A program made the position numbers and the translations under genes. Of a stretch of 64,000 nt of DNA, positions 52,002 to 60,542 are shown one piece after another. Every line of letters starts with the position of its first letter. Position 1 is the stretch's first letter. This DNA comes from Aquibium pacificus (GTDB lineage Bacteria > Pseudomonadota > Alphaproteobacteria > Rhizobiales > Rhizobiaceae): the NCBI RefSeq assembly GCF_040839445.1, contig NZ_JBDPGJ010000004.1, positions 248,001 through 312,000 of the forward strand, read 5' to 3'. The notes below the pieces were generated by a model. The model was not told the DNA's origin, ran no database searches, and worked only from the letters and a program-made list of their open reading frames with translations.

Positions 52002-53582
52002 ATGAACGACGGTGCGATGCAGCCCTTTGCGCTGACGGTCGACAAGTTTCTCGATCATGCCGCGAAATGGCACTCCGATGCGGAGGTGGTTACGGCGCAC
52101 GCCGACGGAGTGAACACGCGGATAGGATATGCCGCGCTGCGTGACCGGGCTATGCGGGGCTCCGCCGTGCTGGCCGGGCTCGGGGTCGCCCCCGGCCAAC
52201 GCGTCGCGACTCTTGCCTGGAACAGCCAGGCTCATCTCGAGGCCTGGTACGCCATCATGGGCATGGGGGCGTCATGCCATACGCTCAATCCGCGCCTCAC
52301 GGCCGACGTAACGGCGTCGATGTTCCGGCAGTCGGGCGCGCGGGTCCTCATCGTCAGTGCCGACCTCCTGCCGCTGGCGCGGGAGATCGCCGCCAGGGCT
52401 TCCTTGCAGACCATCCTGACGATCGACGAGGAGGGAGAGGGCTGCCGCCGGGAGGAGGGAGCGCAGCCGCTCGAACCTCTCATCGCGGATGGCAAGGCGG
52501 ATGCTGCCTGGGGAGGCTTCGACGAGAACACCGAGTGTGGGCTCTGCTTCACCTCGGGCACGACCGGCCAGCCGAAGGGCGTGACCTACACGCATCGTTC
52601 CACCTACCTCCATACGCTGCGGCTCTTGCAGGCCGATGTGATGGCGATGACGGCGGGAGACACCGCCCTTCCGGTGGTGCCCATGTTTCACGCGAGCGCC
52701 TGGGGCATGCCTTTCGCTGCCCCGGCCGTCGGCGCGCGGCTGGTGCTGCCGGGCCGCCATCTCGATGGTGCAAGCCTGGCGCGGCTGATCGTGGCGGAAG
52801 GCGTTACGGTGGCTTCGGCGGTCCCGACGGTGTGGCTCGGTCTCGTCGAACACCTCGAAGCCGCGGGCGGCGAGGTTCCCTCACTGAAGCGGATCGTCGT
52901 CGGCGGGTCGCCGATGCCGCCCGCCCTGATGGAGCGCATCGAGCGGCGGCTCGGCGTCACCGTGCAGACGAGTTGGGGCATGACCGAACTGTCGCCGTTG
53001 GGCACCATCGCGCCGCCGGGTCTCGCCGATCGCGACGCGCGTGTCTCTGGGCGGCCGGCGCTCGGCATCGACCTGCTCCTGACCGACGCCGAAGGCCGTC
53101 CCCACGCGCAGCAGCGCGGCGTCGAAGGCCATCTGCGCGTGCGCGGAGCGTCTGTGGTTGAACGCTATCTCGGACAGGCCGAAAAGGCGACGGACACCGA
53201 AGGCTGGTTCGACACGGGCGATCTCGCCCGTATCGACGCGAAGGGAAACCTCGTCATAACCGGGCGGTCGAAGGACCTCATCAAGTCAGGCGGCGAGTGG
53301 ATCAATCCCGCCGAGATCGAGGCGATCGTCGCGGCGCTGCCGCAGGTCTCGCTCGCGGCGGTGGTCGGGCGCGCCGATGCCAGATGGGGGGAGCGTCCCA
53401 TCCTTCTGGTCGAACTGCGCCATGGCGAGGACATCACCGACGACGAACTGCTGGAGCCGTTGCGCGGGCGCGTCGCCTCCTGGTGGATCCCGGAAGAGGT
53501 CGTGCGGCTTGCCAAAATGCCGCTCGCCGCGACCGGCAAGGTGGACAAACTGCATCTGCGCTCGCAATACGGACAGGCGTGA
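52002..53582 (+). CDS. AMP-dependent acyl-CoA synthetase (fatty-acid or aryl-CoA ligase)
   Basis: 526 residues from MNDGAMQPF, starting 5 bp after the esterase stop. AMP-binding motif FTSGTTGQPKGVTYTHRS, the adenylate contacts WGMTELSPLG and WFDTGDLARID, hinge GRSKDLIKSGGEWI and the catalytic Lys in ATGKVDKL. Forms an acyl-adenylate then an acyl-CoA. The sequence resembles medium/long-chain ligases; the acid used is unknown. Probably co-transcribed with the esterase and TetR genes. Confidence 0.96.
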   Translation: MNDGAMQPFALTVDKFLDHAAKWHSDAEVVTAHADGVNTRIGYAALRDRAMRGSAVLAGLGVAPGQRVATLAWNSQAHLEAWYAIMGMGASCHTLNPRLTADVTASMFRQSGARVLIVSADLLPLAREIAARASLQTILTIDEEGEGCRREEGAQPLEPLIADGKADAAWGGFDENTECGLCFTSGTTGQPKGVTYTHRSTYLHTLRLLQADVMAMTAGDTALPVVPMFHASAWGMPFAAPAVGARLVLPGRHLDGASLARLIVAEGVTVASAVPTVWLGLVEHLEAAGGEVPSLKRIVVGGSPMPPALMERIERRLGVTVQTSWGMTELSPLGTIAPPGLADRDARVSGRPALGIDLLLTDAEGRPHAQQRGVEGHLRVRGASVVERYLGQAEKATDTEGWFDTGDLARIDAKGNLVITGRSKDLIKSGGEWINPAEIEAIVAALPQVSLAAVVGRADARWGERPILLVELRHGEDITDDELLEPLRGRVASWWIPEEVVRLAKMPLAATGKVDKLHLRSQYGQA

Positions 53583-53638
53583 CCACAGGCAGCACCATCG
53601 CGCCGGCAAAAGGCGGTGGAATTCGGAAGGGCCCAGAA

Positions 53639-54328
53639 TTGACCGTACTAAAGGCATCCCGCCGCAAGGCTTCCACCAAGGCCGAACAGCGCGCCGAAAT
53701 GATCGAACAGATTCTGGACGCCGCCGAACTGCTTTTTTCCCGGCACGGGCTTTATGGCGTCACCCTGAAGGACGTCGCCAAGCAGGTCGGCGTCCATCAC
53801 ACGCTGATCAACTACTATTTCGACGACAAGAAGGCCCTGTTCAACGAGGTGTTCGCCCGCCGCGCCGTCGTCACCAGCGAGCGCCGCATGCGCATGCTGG
53901 AGGAGTACGAAAAGGCGTCCGCCGGCCGGCCAACGGTCGAAGGCGCGTTGCGAGCCTTCCTCGACACTGATCTCGACCTCTACATCGAAGGCGGCGAGAG
54001 CTGGAAGAATTACGGCGCCCTCGCCTCGCAGGTGGCCAACACGCCCGAATGGGGCGCTGCCATGATGGACGAGCATTTCGATCCGGTCGTGCTACGGCTG
54101 ATCGGCCTCCTGAAGCAGGCCCTGCCCGACAGCGCCGAGGAGGACATTTTCTGGGGCTATCATTTCGTCTCCGGCGCGCTGATGCTGACTCTGGCGCGCA
54201 CCGGGCGCATCGACAAGCTTTCCGGCGGCTTGTGTCATTCCGAAGATTTCGCGGCGGTGAAGCAGCGCATGTCGACTTTCATGGCGGCGGGGTTCCTCGC
54301 CATCTGCCGGAAGGAGCTTACGGCCTGA
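53639..54328 (+). CDS. TetR/AcrR family transcriptional regulator
   Basis: 229 residues from TTG at 53639, which has GGAAGGG eight bases upstream. A GTG at 53579 overlaps the ligase stop in GTGA and would add 20 unconserved residues; both starts are possible. N-terminal HTH: ILDAAELLFSRHGLYGVTLK, VAKQVGVHHTLINYYF. The C-terminal ligand domain is typical of fatty-acid or acyl-CoA responsive TetRs in size. The AT-rich inverted repeat at 54406 before the SDR/Liv operon is a likely target. Confidence 0.93.
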   Translation: MTVLKASRRKASTKAEQRAEMIEQILDAAELLFSRHGLYGVTLKDVAKQVGVHHTLINYYFDDKKALFNEVFARRAVVTSERRMRMLEEYEKASAGRPTVEGALRAFLDTDLDLYIEGGESWKNYGALASQVANTPEWGAAMMDEHFDPVVLRLIGLLKQALPDSAEEDIFWGYHFVSGALMLTLARTGRIDKLSGGLCHSEDFAAVKQRMSTFMAAGFLAICRKELTA

Positions 54329-54405
54329 AGCAGTTTTTGCGCGGTCCGGCCGCGCCGTAGGCCTCGGCGGGCACCACCTGGGCGAGAAGAATCGCTTGCG
54401 AAAAA

Positions 54406-54420
54406 TAGATTAATTATCTA
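54406..54420. promoter_or_regulatory. AT-rich inverted repeat TAGAT-N5-ATCTA, candidate TetR operator
   Basis: TAGATTAATTATCTA stands out in GC-rich surroundings, 13 bp before the ATG of the SDR gene and 77 bp after the TetR stop. The size suits a TetR dimer site; the binder is inferred from proximity only. Confidence 0.4.
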
Positions 54421-54433
54421 GTGAGTGAATAGG

Positions 54434-55339
54434 ATGGAAAACGAAGTCGACCATATCGGTAGGAAGCTGCAGGGCCGCGTCGCGATCGTGACCGGAGCGG
54501 GCGGTGGGCTTGGGCGTTCCCACGCTCTCATGCTCGCAGGGCTCGGCGCCAGGGTCGTCGTCAACGACATGAACGCCGCCGCGGCCGAGATCGGCGCAGC
54601 CGGAGGCGAGGCGATCGGCTTTGCCGCGTCGGTGACGGACGAAGAGCGGATCGGCGAAATTGCCGCCCGCGCGACGGAAGTCTGGGGCCGCATCGACATC
54701 CTCGTCAACAATGCCGGTATCCTGCGCGACAGGAGCTTCGCGAAGATGACGGTCGCCGAGTTCCGCGACGTTGTCGACGTGCACCTGATGGGATCCGTCA
54801 TCTGCACCAAGGCCGTCTGGGACATCATGCGCGAGCAGCGCCACGGGCGCGTCGTGATGACGACGTCCTCCTCCGGCCTGTTCGGCAATTTCGGCCAGGC
54901 CAACTACGCAGCAGCCAAGATGGCGCTGGTCGGCCTGATGCAGACGCTGGCTCTCGAAGGCGAGAAATACGGCATCAAGGTCAACTGCCTTGCCCCGACG
55001 GCTGCAACCGCGATGACCGACGGGCTGCTGACGCCGGACGCGCTCGAGCGGCTCTCGCCGGAATTCGTCAGCCCCGCTCTGTTGGCACTCGTCGGCGATG
55101 ATGCGCCGACGCGGGCGATCGTTTGTGCTGGTGCGGGCCACTTCGCCCGGTCCAACGTGACGCTGACGCAAGGCATGCATGTCGGCACCGGGAATGGCAC
55201 GGCGGAACGCGTCGTCGCGAACTGGGGCCGGATCAGCGACCGGACGGGCGAGATCGTGCCGGACTACGGCTTTGCCCAGATGGAACGCGAACTGGCCAGC
55301 GGGCCGGCCGCGCCGCGGGTCAAGGCCGTCGGCGGCTAG
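54434..55339 (+). CDS. SDR family oxidoreductase (FabG/HSD-like, with C-terminal extension)
   Basis: 301 residues from ATG MENEVDH; a GTG at 54425 is an alternative. Motifs: TGAGGGLG, NNAG, Ser in TTSSSSGLFG, Y-x-x-x-K as YAAAK. The form with GILRDRSFAKMT and a tail of about 50 residues after the usual end (GTGNGTAERVVANWGRI) resembles the 3-hydroxyacyl-CoA dehydrogenase domain of peroxisomal multifunctional enzyme type 2. A 3-hydroxyacyl-CoA dehydrogenase role would fit the adjacent acyl-CoA ligase. It heads the Liv importer genes after a 168-bp gap. Confidence 0.92.
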   Translation: MENEVDHIGRKLQGRVAIVTGAGGGLGRSHALMLAGLGARVVVNDMNAAAAEIGAAGGEAIGFAASVTDEERIGEIAARATEVWGRIDILVNNAGILRDRSFAKMTVAEFRDVVDVHLMGSVICTKAVWDIMREQRHGRVVMTTSSSGLFGNFGQANYAAAKMALVGLMQTLALEGEKYGIKVNCLAPTAATAMTDGLLTPDALERLSPEFVSPALLALVGDDAPTRAIVCAGAGHFARSNVTLTQGMHVGTGNGTAERVVANWGRISDRTGEIVPDYGFAQMERELASGPAAPRVKAVGG

Positions 55340-55507
55340 GCGGGGAAGGAGGCCCGGCAGATTCGGAGGAAGCTGCCGGACTTGAGGAACAGGTAAGCCG
55401 GCCTCTGCGGTCGGTACAGGAGGAGGCGGCGCGAACCGCGGCAATTGCGGGTCGGGTCGCAGTCGAGGAACCGGATGTCCCGGTTCTGTTGCAACGGAGG
55501 AGACATC

Positions 55508-56755
55508 ATGAGGAAATTCGTAGGATCGGGCGCGTTCGCGCTCGTCGTCCTGGCTTCCACCGCCCTGTCGGCGATGGCTCAGGATACGCTCAAGATCGGC
55601 TACGTCGACCCGCTTTCGGGCGGGGGCGCGGCCGCCGGCCAGATCGGCATGAACCAGCTCAATTACATCGCCGAGGCGGTGAACGCCAAGGGCGGCGTAA
55701 TGGGCAAGCAGGTCGAGATCATCCCTTACGACAACAAGCTCGATCCGCAGGTCAGCCTGGTACAGATCCAGAAGGCGGTCGACCAGGGCGTGCGGATCGT
55801 GATCCAGGGTAACGGCTCGTCCGTCGCCGCCGCGGTGTCGGATTTCGTGACCAAGTTCAACTCGCGCAATCCCGGCAAGGAAGTGGTCCACATCAACCAT
55901 GCCGCCATCGACCCGTCGCTGACCAACGACAAGTGCAGCTATTGGCACTTCGCCTTCGACGCGAATGTGAACATCAAGGTCGAGGCCATGACCAACTTCA
56001 TGAAGGCCAACGAGGCCATCAAGAAGGTCTACCTGATCAATCAGGACTATTCGTTCGGCCATTCGGTGGCCGAGGCCGCAGCCGCCAAGCTCGGCGCCGA
56101 AGGGTCCAGCATCGAGGTCGTGGGCAAGGAGTTCGTGCCGCTTCAGAAAGTGACCGACTTCTCGCCCTACATCGCAAAGATCAGGGCATCGGGCGCGGAT
56201 TCCGTGTTCACCGCCAACTGGGGCAACGACCTGCAGCTGCTGATCAAGGCGGCCGGTGACGCTGGCCTCGACATCAACTGGTATACGTTCTACGCCGGTC
56301 TCGCAGGCACGCCGACCGCCATCAAGCAGGCAGGTCTCGAGGACAAGGTCTTCCAGATCACCGAAGGTGTGAACAACCTCGACTACATGCCCATGCAGGA
56401 AGAGGTGAAGGCCTACATGGCGAAATATCCCGACGCGCCGATCTACTATCCGCGCCTGTTCAATGCCATGGGCATGGTGTTCAAGGCCATCGAGGAAGCC
56501 GGCTCCGACGATCCGGTCAAGTTCGTGCCGAAGCTCGAGGGCATGAAGTACGTCGACTTCATCGACGGCAAGGAAGGCTTCATGCGCGCCGACGACCACC
56601 AGTATTTCCAGACGATGTACATCTCCGGTCTCGGCTCGCTCGGCCCCAACCAGCCGTTCGAGGAAGAGAAGACCGGCTGGGGCTGGAAAGTGGCGGCGAC
56701 GATCCCGGTGGACGATACCATCGTTTCCACCACCTGCCAGATGGAACGCCCATAG
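55508..56755 (+). CDS. Branched-chain amino acid-type ABC transporter substrate-binding protein (LivJ-like)
   Basis: 415 residues from MRKFVGSG with GGAGGAG upstream. Signal peptide cleaved near AMAQD. The mature protein begins TLKIGYVDPLSGGGAAAG and has the type I periplasmic-binding fold (INQDYSFGHSVAE). LivJ-like proteins bind Leu/Ile/Val, but many relatives bind aromatic or aliphatic acids and amides; the neighbours here (acyl-CoA ligase, SDR) suggest an organic acid. A 12-bp perfect stem-loop follows the stop. Confidence 0.93.
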   Translation: MRKFVGSGAFALVVLASTALSAMAQDTLKIGYVDPLSGGGAAAGQIGMNQLNYIAEAVNAKGGVMGKQVEIIPYDNKLDPQVSLVQIQKAVDQGVRIVIQGNGSSVAAAVSDFVTKFNSRNPGKEVVHINHAAIDPSLTNDKCSYWHFAFDANVNIKVEAMTNFMKANEAIKKVYLINQDYSFGHSVAEAAAAKLGAEGSSIEVVGKEFVPLQKVTDFSPYIAKIRASGADSVFTANWGNDLQLLIKAAGDAGLDINWYTFYAGLAGTPTAIKQAGLEDKVFQITEGVNNLDYMPMQEEVKAYMAKYPDAPIYYPRLFNAMGMVFKAIEEAGSDDPVKFVPKLEGMKYVDFIDGKEGFMRADDHQYFQTMYISGLGSLGPNQPFEEEKTGWGWKVAATIPVDDTIVSTTCQMERP

Positions 56756-56770
56756 CCCGAAGACGGCCAC

Positions 56771-56800
56771 GGTGACGCCGGGCGCAACCCCGGCGTCACC
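56771..56800 (+). terminator. Perfect 12-bp stem-loop between binding protein and permease genes
   Basis: GGTGACGCCGGG and CCCGGCGTCACC with a 6-base loop, 15 bp after the LivJ-like stop and 56 bp before the LivH-type ATG. No T tract. Such hairpins usually protect the upstream message and partly attenuate readthrough, giving more binding protein than permease. Confidence 0.6.
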
Positions 56801-56855
56801 TGAGTTCCGCCCTTCGCCCCATCCGGGGCGAGCGGCGTCGGCTGGGGGAAGCTTT

Positions 56856-57806
56856 ATGCTCGAGATCGTCTTCATTTCGACGTTGAACGGCGTCCTCTAC
56901 GGGATGCTCCTTTTTCTCATGGCAAGCGGCCTGACCGTCATCTTCTCGATGATGGGCGTGCTGAACTTCGCGCATGCCAGCTTCTACATGCTCGGTGCGT
57001 TCTTCGGCTTCGAGATCAGTCGCCACGTGGGCTTCTTTCCCGGCCTCGTCATCGCGCCCGTCCTCGTCGGCCTCATCGGAATGGCGGTCGAACGCTACGG
57101 TCTTCGCCAGGTACACCGGCACGGCCATGTGGCGGAGCTGCTGTTCACCTTCGGCCTGACCTTCATCATACAGGAGGTGGTGCAGATGGTATGGGGCAAG
57201 CTGGCCGTCGACTACAAGGTCCCGCCAGCGCTCGATTTCCCGGCCTTCACCCTGTTTGCCACGGAGTATCCCGCCTTCAAGATCTTCATGCTGGCGATCT
57301 CGATCGCGATCTTCGCCGTGCTGCTGCTGATCGTGAAGCGAACCCGCGTCGGCCTCGTCGTGCAGGCGGCGCTCAGCCATCCCGACATGGTGGGCATGCT
57401 CGGCCACAATGTCGGACGCGTCTTCATGCTGGTCTTCGGCGTGGGCGCCGGGCTGGCGGCGGTGGCCGGCGTGATCGCGGGCCCCGCACTGGTCACGCAG
57501 GCGAACATGGCGGCGGCTCTGGGCCCCATCCTCTTCGTCATCGTCGTCGTGGGCGGGCTTGGCTCGCTGTCGGGCGCTTTCGTCGCATCCCTCCTGATCG
57601 GGCTGATCCAGACCTTCGCGGTCGCCGTCAACGTGTCGCTGGCCGACATTCTCGGGGACACGCAGATGGCGGACGCGCTGTCTGTCTGGTTGAGCGACAT
57701 CTGGTCGGTCACCGTGGCGCAGATCGCGCCCATCCTGCCTTACCTGCTGCTGGTCCTGATCCTGATCTTCAGGCCGCGCGGACTGATGGGGAACCGCGAA
57801 TCGTGA
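56856..57806 (+). CDS. Branched-chain amino acid-type ABC transporter permease (LivH-like)
   Basis: 316 residues from MLEIVFISTLNG, ribosome site GGGGGAAG. Eight or so membrane segments; FSMMGVLNFAHASFYMLGAF is the conserved N-terminal block and VVGGLGSLSGAFVASLLIG the C-terminal one. Pairs with the LivM-like protein at 57803, whose GTG overlaps its stop (GTGA). Confidence 0.95.
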   Translation: MLEIVFISTLNGVLYGMLLFLMASGLTVIFSMMGVLNFAHASFYMLGAFFGFEISRHVGFFPGLVIAPVLVGLIGMAVERYGLRQVHRHGHVAELLFTFGLTFIIQEVVQMVWGKLAVDYKVPPALDFPAFTLFATEYPAFKIFMLAISIAIFAVLLLIVKRTRVGLVVQAALSHPDMVGMLGHNVGRVFMLVFGVGAGLAAVAGVIAGPALVTQANMAAALGPILFVIVVVGGLGSLSGAFVASLLIGLIQTFAVAVNVSLADILGDTQMADALSVWLSDIWSVTVAQIAPILPYLLLVLILIFRPRGLMGNRES

Positions 57807-59098
57807 TTGCCTCCGACACAACGAGTGAGCTGCCGTCCGCCCGTCGCAGGAGCTTCCTCGCGACCTATGGAGTATGGATAGCACTCGCCGTCGTCCTGGT
57901 CGCCCTTCCCTATGTCCTGAACTCAGGGCTCGCGATCAGCACCATGTGCCTGATGGGCATCATGATCATCTTCTCCCTCTCGTACAACATGCTGCTCGGC
58001 CAGACGGGGCTGCTTTCCTTCGGCCACGCCGTCTTCTTCGGTCTCGGCGGCTTTCTGACCGCGCATGCCATGAACATCGTGCGTGTCACCGGCGCGCCGC
58101 TTCCGCTCGAGGTCTTCCCGATCATCGGCGGTCTCACAGGCCTTCTCTTCGGCGTCATCTTCGGCGCCGTGGCGACGCGCCGGGCCGGCACCGCCTTCGC
58201 CATGATCACGCTCGGCATCGGCGAACTGGTGGCTTCGAGTTCGCTCATCCTGCGCTCCGCCTTCGGCGGCGAGGAGGGCATCTCGGTCGATCGCACGCGG
58301 GTCCTGCAGATGTTCGGCATTTCTTTCGGTCCGCAGATCCAGGTCTACTTCCTCATTGCCGCGTGGCTTTTCCTGTCGGTGGCGGCGATGTACGCGCTGA
58401 CCCGCACGCCGTTCGGGCGCATCTGCAACGCCGTGCGCGACAATCCCGTCCGCGCCTCCTTCATCGGCTACAACACCACCACCGTGCGCTTCCTCTCTTT
58501 CTCGATGGCGGGCCTGTTCGCCGGCGTTGCCGGAGGGCTGGCGGCCCTGAATTTCGAGATCGTGACGTCCTCGGCGATGGGCGCGGCCCAGTCGGGCACC
58601 GTGGTGCTCATGGCCTATATCGGCGGCGTCGGCAATTTCGCCGGCCCGATCATCGGCGCCATCCTGGTGACCTATCTGCAGGTGATGCTGAGCGACGTCA
58701 CCGGCGCCTGGCAGCTCTATTTCGGCCTCCTGTTCATCGGCATCGTCATGTTCGTGCCCGATGGGATCGCGGGCCTCGTGGCGCGGCAACGGCCCGTGCT
58801 GGTGTCGGGCCGGCTGCACAATGTCCTGCCCCACTACCTCATGGCGCTGCTGCCGGGCCTGCTTGCCCTGACCGGCCTGTCGATGCTGATCGAGATGACA
58901 TACCAGCTCACCGTCAATGCGCCGGAAGGCCCGGCGATGAGCTTTCTCTATGTCCCCTTCGATGCCAGTTCGCCACTGCCTTGGCTGGTTGCCGTAGCGA
59001 TGCTCGCCGTGGGGCTCTGGCTGTTCCTCAAAGCGGGCCGGCTGGCCCTGGAAGCCTATGGCGACGCCGTCGAAGCCGCGCGGGGGAACGGCCGATGA
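57803..59098 (+). CDS. Branched-chain amino acid-type ABC transporter permease (LivM-like), long form
   Basis: 431 residues from a GTG coupled to the LivH-like stop. Core LivM features: NMLLGQTGLLSFGHAVFFGLGG, the EAA-like RDNPVRASFIGYN, and MAYIGGVGNFAGPIIGA. Compared with a typical LivM of roughly 300-350 residues it has a C-terminal extension with two more predicted membrane helices (LLPGLLALTGLSMLIEM, LPWLVAVAMLAVGLWLFL). It ends in ATGA with the LivG-like gene. The extension seems to belong to a LivM subgroup; role unknown. Confidence 0.94.
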   Translation: MIASDTTSELPSARRRSFLATYGVWIALAVVLVALPYVLNSGLAISTMCLMGIMIIFSLSYNMLLGQTGLLSFGHAVFFGLGGFLTAHAMNIVRVTGAPLPLEVFPIIGGLTGLLFGVIFGAVATRRAGTAFAMITLGIGELVASSSLILRSAFGGEEGISVDRTRVLQMFGISFGPQIQVYFLIAAWLFLSVAAMYALTRTPFGRICNAVRDNPVRASFIGYNTTTVRFLSFSMAGLFAGVAGGLAALNFEIVTSSAMGAAQSGTVVLMAYIGGVGNFAGPIIGAILVTYLQVMLSDVTGAWQLYFGLLFIGIVMFVPDGIAGLVARQRPVLVSGRLHNVLPHYLMALLPGLLALTGLSMLIEMTYQLTVNAPEGPAMSFLYVPFDASSPLPWLVAVAMLAVGLWLFLKAGRLALEAYGDAVEAARGNGR

Positions 59099-59847
59099 CC
59101 ACGCCCGCGCTCGAACTTTCCGGCCTGCGCAAGAGCTTCGGCTCGATCGAGATCATCCGGGGCGTCGATCTCGCGGTGCCGACCGGCGAGCGCCACGCCA
59201 TCATCGGACCAAACGGCGCCGGCAAGTCGACGCTTTTCCATCTCGTCAGCGGGCACTACCATCCGAGTGCCGGCAGCATCCGGCTGCGCGGCGAAGAGAT
59301 CGGCGGCCAGCCGCCGCACCTGATCAACCGCCGCGGCCTGTCGCGCAGCTTCCAGGTCACCAACGTCTTTCCGCAGCTCAGCGTTTGGGAAAACGTGCGC
59401 TGCGCGACGCTTTGGGCGATGGGCTACAAGTACTGCTTCTGGCGCAACGTCGAGAAGCTCGAGGACGCCTCGCGGCGCACGGAGGAGATCCTGACGGAGA
59501 TCAACCTCCTGGACCGCTGGAACATGCCGGCCGGTGTGCTGACATACGCCGAACAGCGCGCGCTGGAGATCGGCCTGACGATCGCCGGCGATGCCGACAT
59601 CCTGTTGCTTGACGAACCGACGGCGGGGATGAGCCATGTCGAGACCGAGCGCGTCGTCTCCCTCATCCGCAAGGTGAGCGAAAACCGGACGCTCGTCATG
59701 ATCGAGCACGACATGAGCGTCGTCTTCGATCTCGCCGACCGCATCTCCGTGCTTGTCTATGGCGAGGTGATCGCCTCCGACACGCCGGAACGGATCAAGG
59801 CCAACAAGGCGGTGCAGCAGGCCTATCTCGGGACGGAGGTCGCGTGA
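59095..59847 (+). CDS. Branched-chain amino acid-type ABC transporter ATP-binding protein (LivG-like)
   Basis: 250 residues. Walker A GPNGAGKST, Q-loop SFQVTNVFPQLSVWENV, a relaxed signature LTYAEQRALEIG in place of LSGGQ, Walker B ILLLDEPTAGM and H-loop IEHDM. The relaxed signature is usual for LivG proteins. Translationally coupled on both sides, overlapping LivM by 4 bp and abutting LivF. Confidence 0.95.
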   Translation: MTTPALELSGLRKSFGSIEIIRGVDLAVPTGERHAIIGPNGAGKSTLFHLVSGHYHPSAGSIRLRGEEIGGQPPHLINRRGLSRSFQVTNVFPQLSVWENVRCATLWAMGYKYCFWRNVEKLEDASRRTEEILTEINLLDRWNMPAGVLTYAEQRALEIGLTIAGDADILLLDEPTAGMSHVETERVVSLIRKVSENRTLVMIEHDMSVVFDLADRISVLVYGEVIASDTPERIKANKAVQQAYLGTEVA

Positions 59848-60542
59848 TGCTCGAAGTCCGCGACCTCCATGCCTACTACGGCAAGAGCCATATCCTGCAA
59901 GGCGTCGACCTCGATGTCGGCGAGAACGAGATCGTCTCGATCCTGGGGCGCAACGGCGTCGGGCGGTCGACCACGCTCAAGGCGATCATGGGCAATCCCG
60001 AGCCGCGCGGTGAGATCGTCTTCAAGGGGAAGGCGGTTGCCGGTCGCAAGCCGCACGAGATTGCGCATCTCGGCATCGGCTTCGTGCCGGAGGAGCGCGC
60101 CATTTTCCCGGCCCTGACGGTCGAGCAGAACCTGCTGCTCGGCATCAAGAGCGGGCGCAGTGGCGGGCGCTGGAGCATCGAGGAGACCTGGCGGCTGTTC
60201 CCCCAGTTGAAGGAACGCGCCAATGCGCCGGGCGGTGCGCTCTCGGGTGGAGAGCAGCAGATGCTCACCATCTGCCGTACCCTGATGGGAGATCCCGACC
60301 TGATCATGGTGGACGAGCCGACCGAAGGGCTGGCGCCGCAGATGGTCGAGCGCGTCGGCGAACTCTTGCAGGAAATCGCCCGGCGCGGCATCTCTATCCT
60401 GCTGGTCGAGCAGCGTCTGGTGATCGCGATGCGCATCTCGCACAGGGTCTATGTCATGGGGCACGGCCGCATCGTCTTCGAGGGGACGCCTGCCGATCTC
60501 CTGGCTGCGGGCGACGTCCGCCGGGAGTGGCTCGAAGTATGA
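59847..60542 (+). CDS. Branched-chain amino acid-type ABC transporter ATP-binding protein (LivF-like), variant Walker A
   Basis: 231 residues from ATG at 59847 (GTG at 59844 also possible). Opens MLEVRDLHAYYGKSHILQGV. The Walker A reads GRNGVGRSTT: the invariant Lys is Arg (codon CGG). The signature LSGGEQQM, Walker B LIMVDEPTEGL and H-loop LLVEQR are intact. If Arg cannot contact the phosphates, ATP hydrolysis may depend on the LivG-like partner; I recall LivF homologues with GVGRST, so it may be a natural subgroup. Ends in ATGA with the next permease. Confidence 0.94.
   Translation: MLEVRDLHAYYGKSHILQGVDLDVGENEIVSILGRNGVGRSTTLKAIMGNPEPRGEIVFKGKAVAGRKPHEIAHLGIGFVPEERAIFPALTVEQNLLLGIKSGRSGGRWSIEETWRLFPQLKERANAPGGALSGGEQQMLTICRTLMGDPDLIMVDEPTEGLAPQMVERVGELLQEIARRGISILLVEQRLVIAMRISHRVYVMGHGRIVFEGTPADLLAAGDVRREWLEV

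Noticed and set aside
54410..56875. Long open frame (821 codons) on the minus strand
   Set aside because: It lies opposite the SDR and LivJ-like genes, which have clear motifs, signal peptide and ribosome sites. The product is Arg/Asp/Val-rich, typical of antisense frames in GC-rich DNA.
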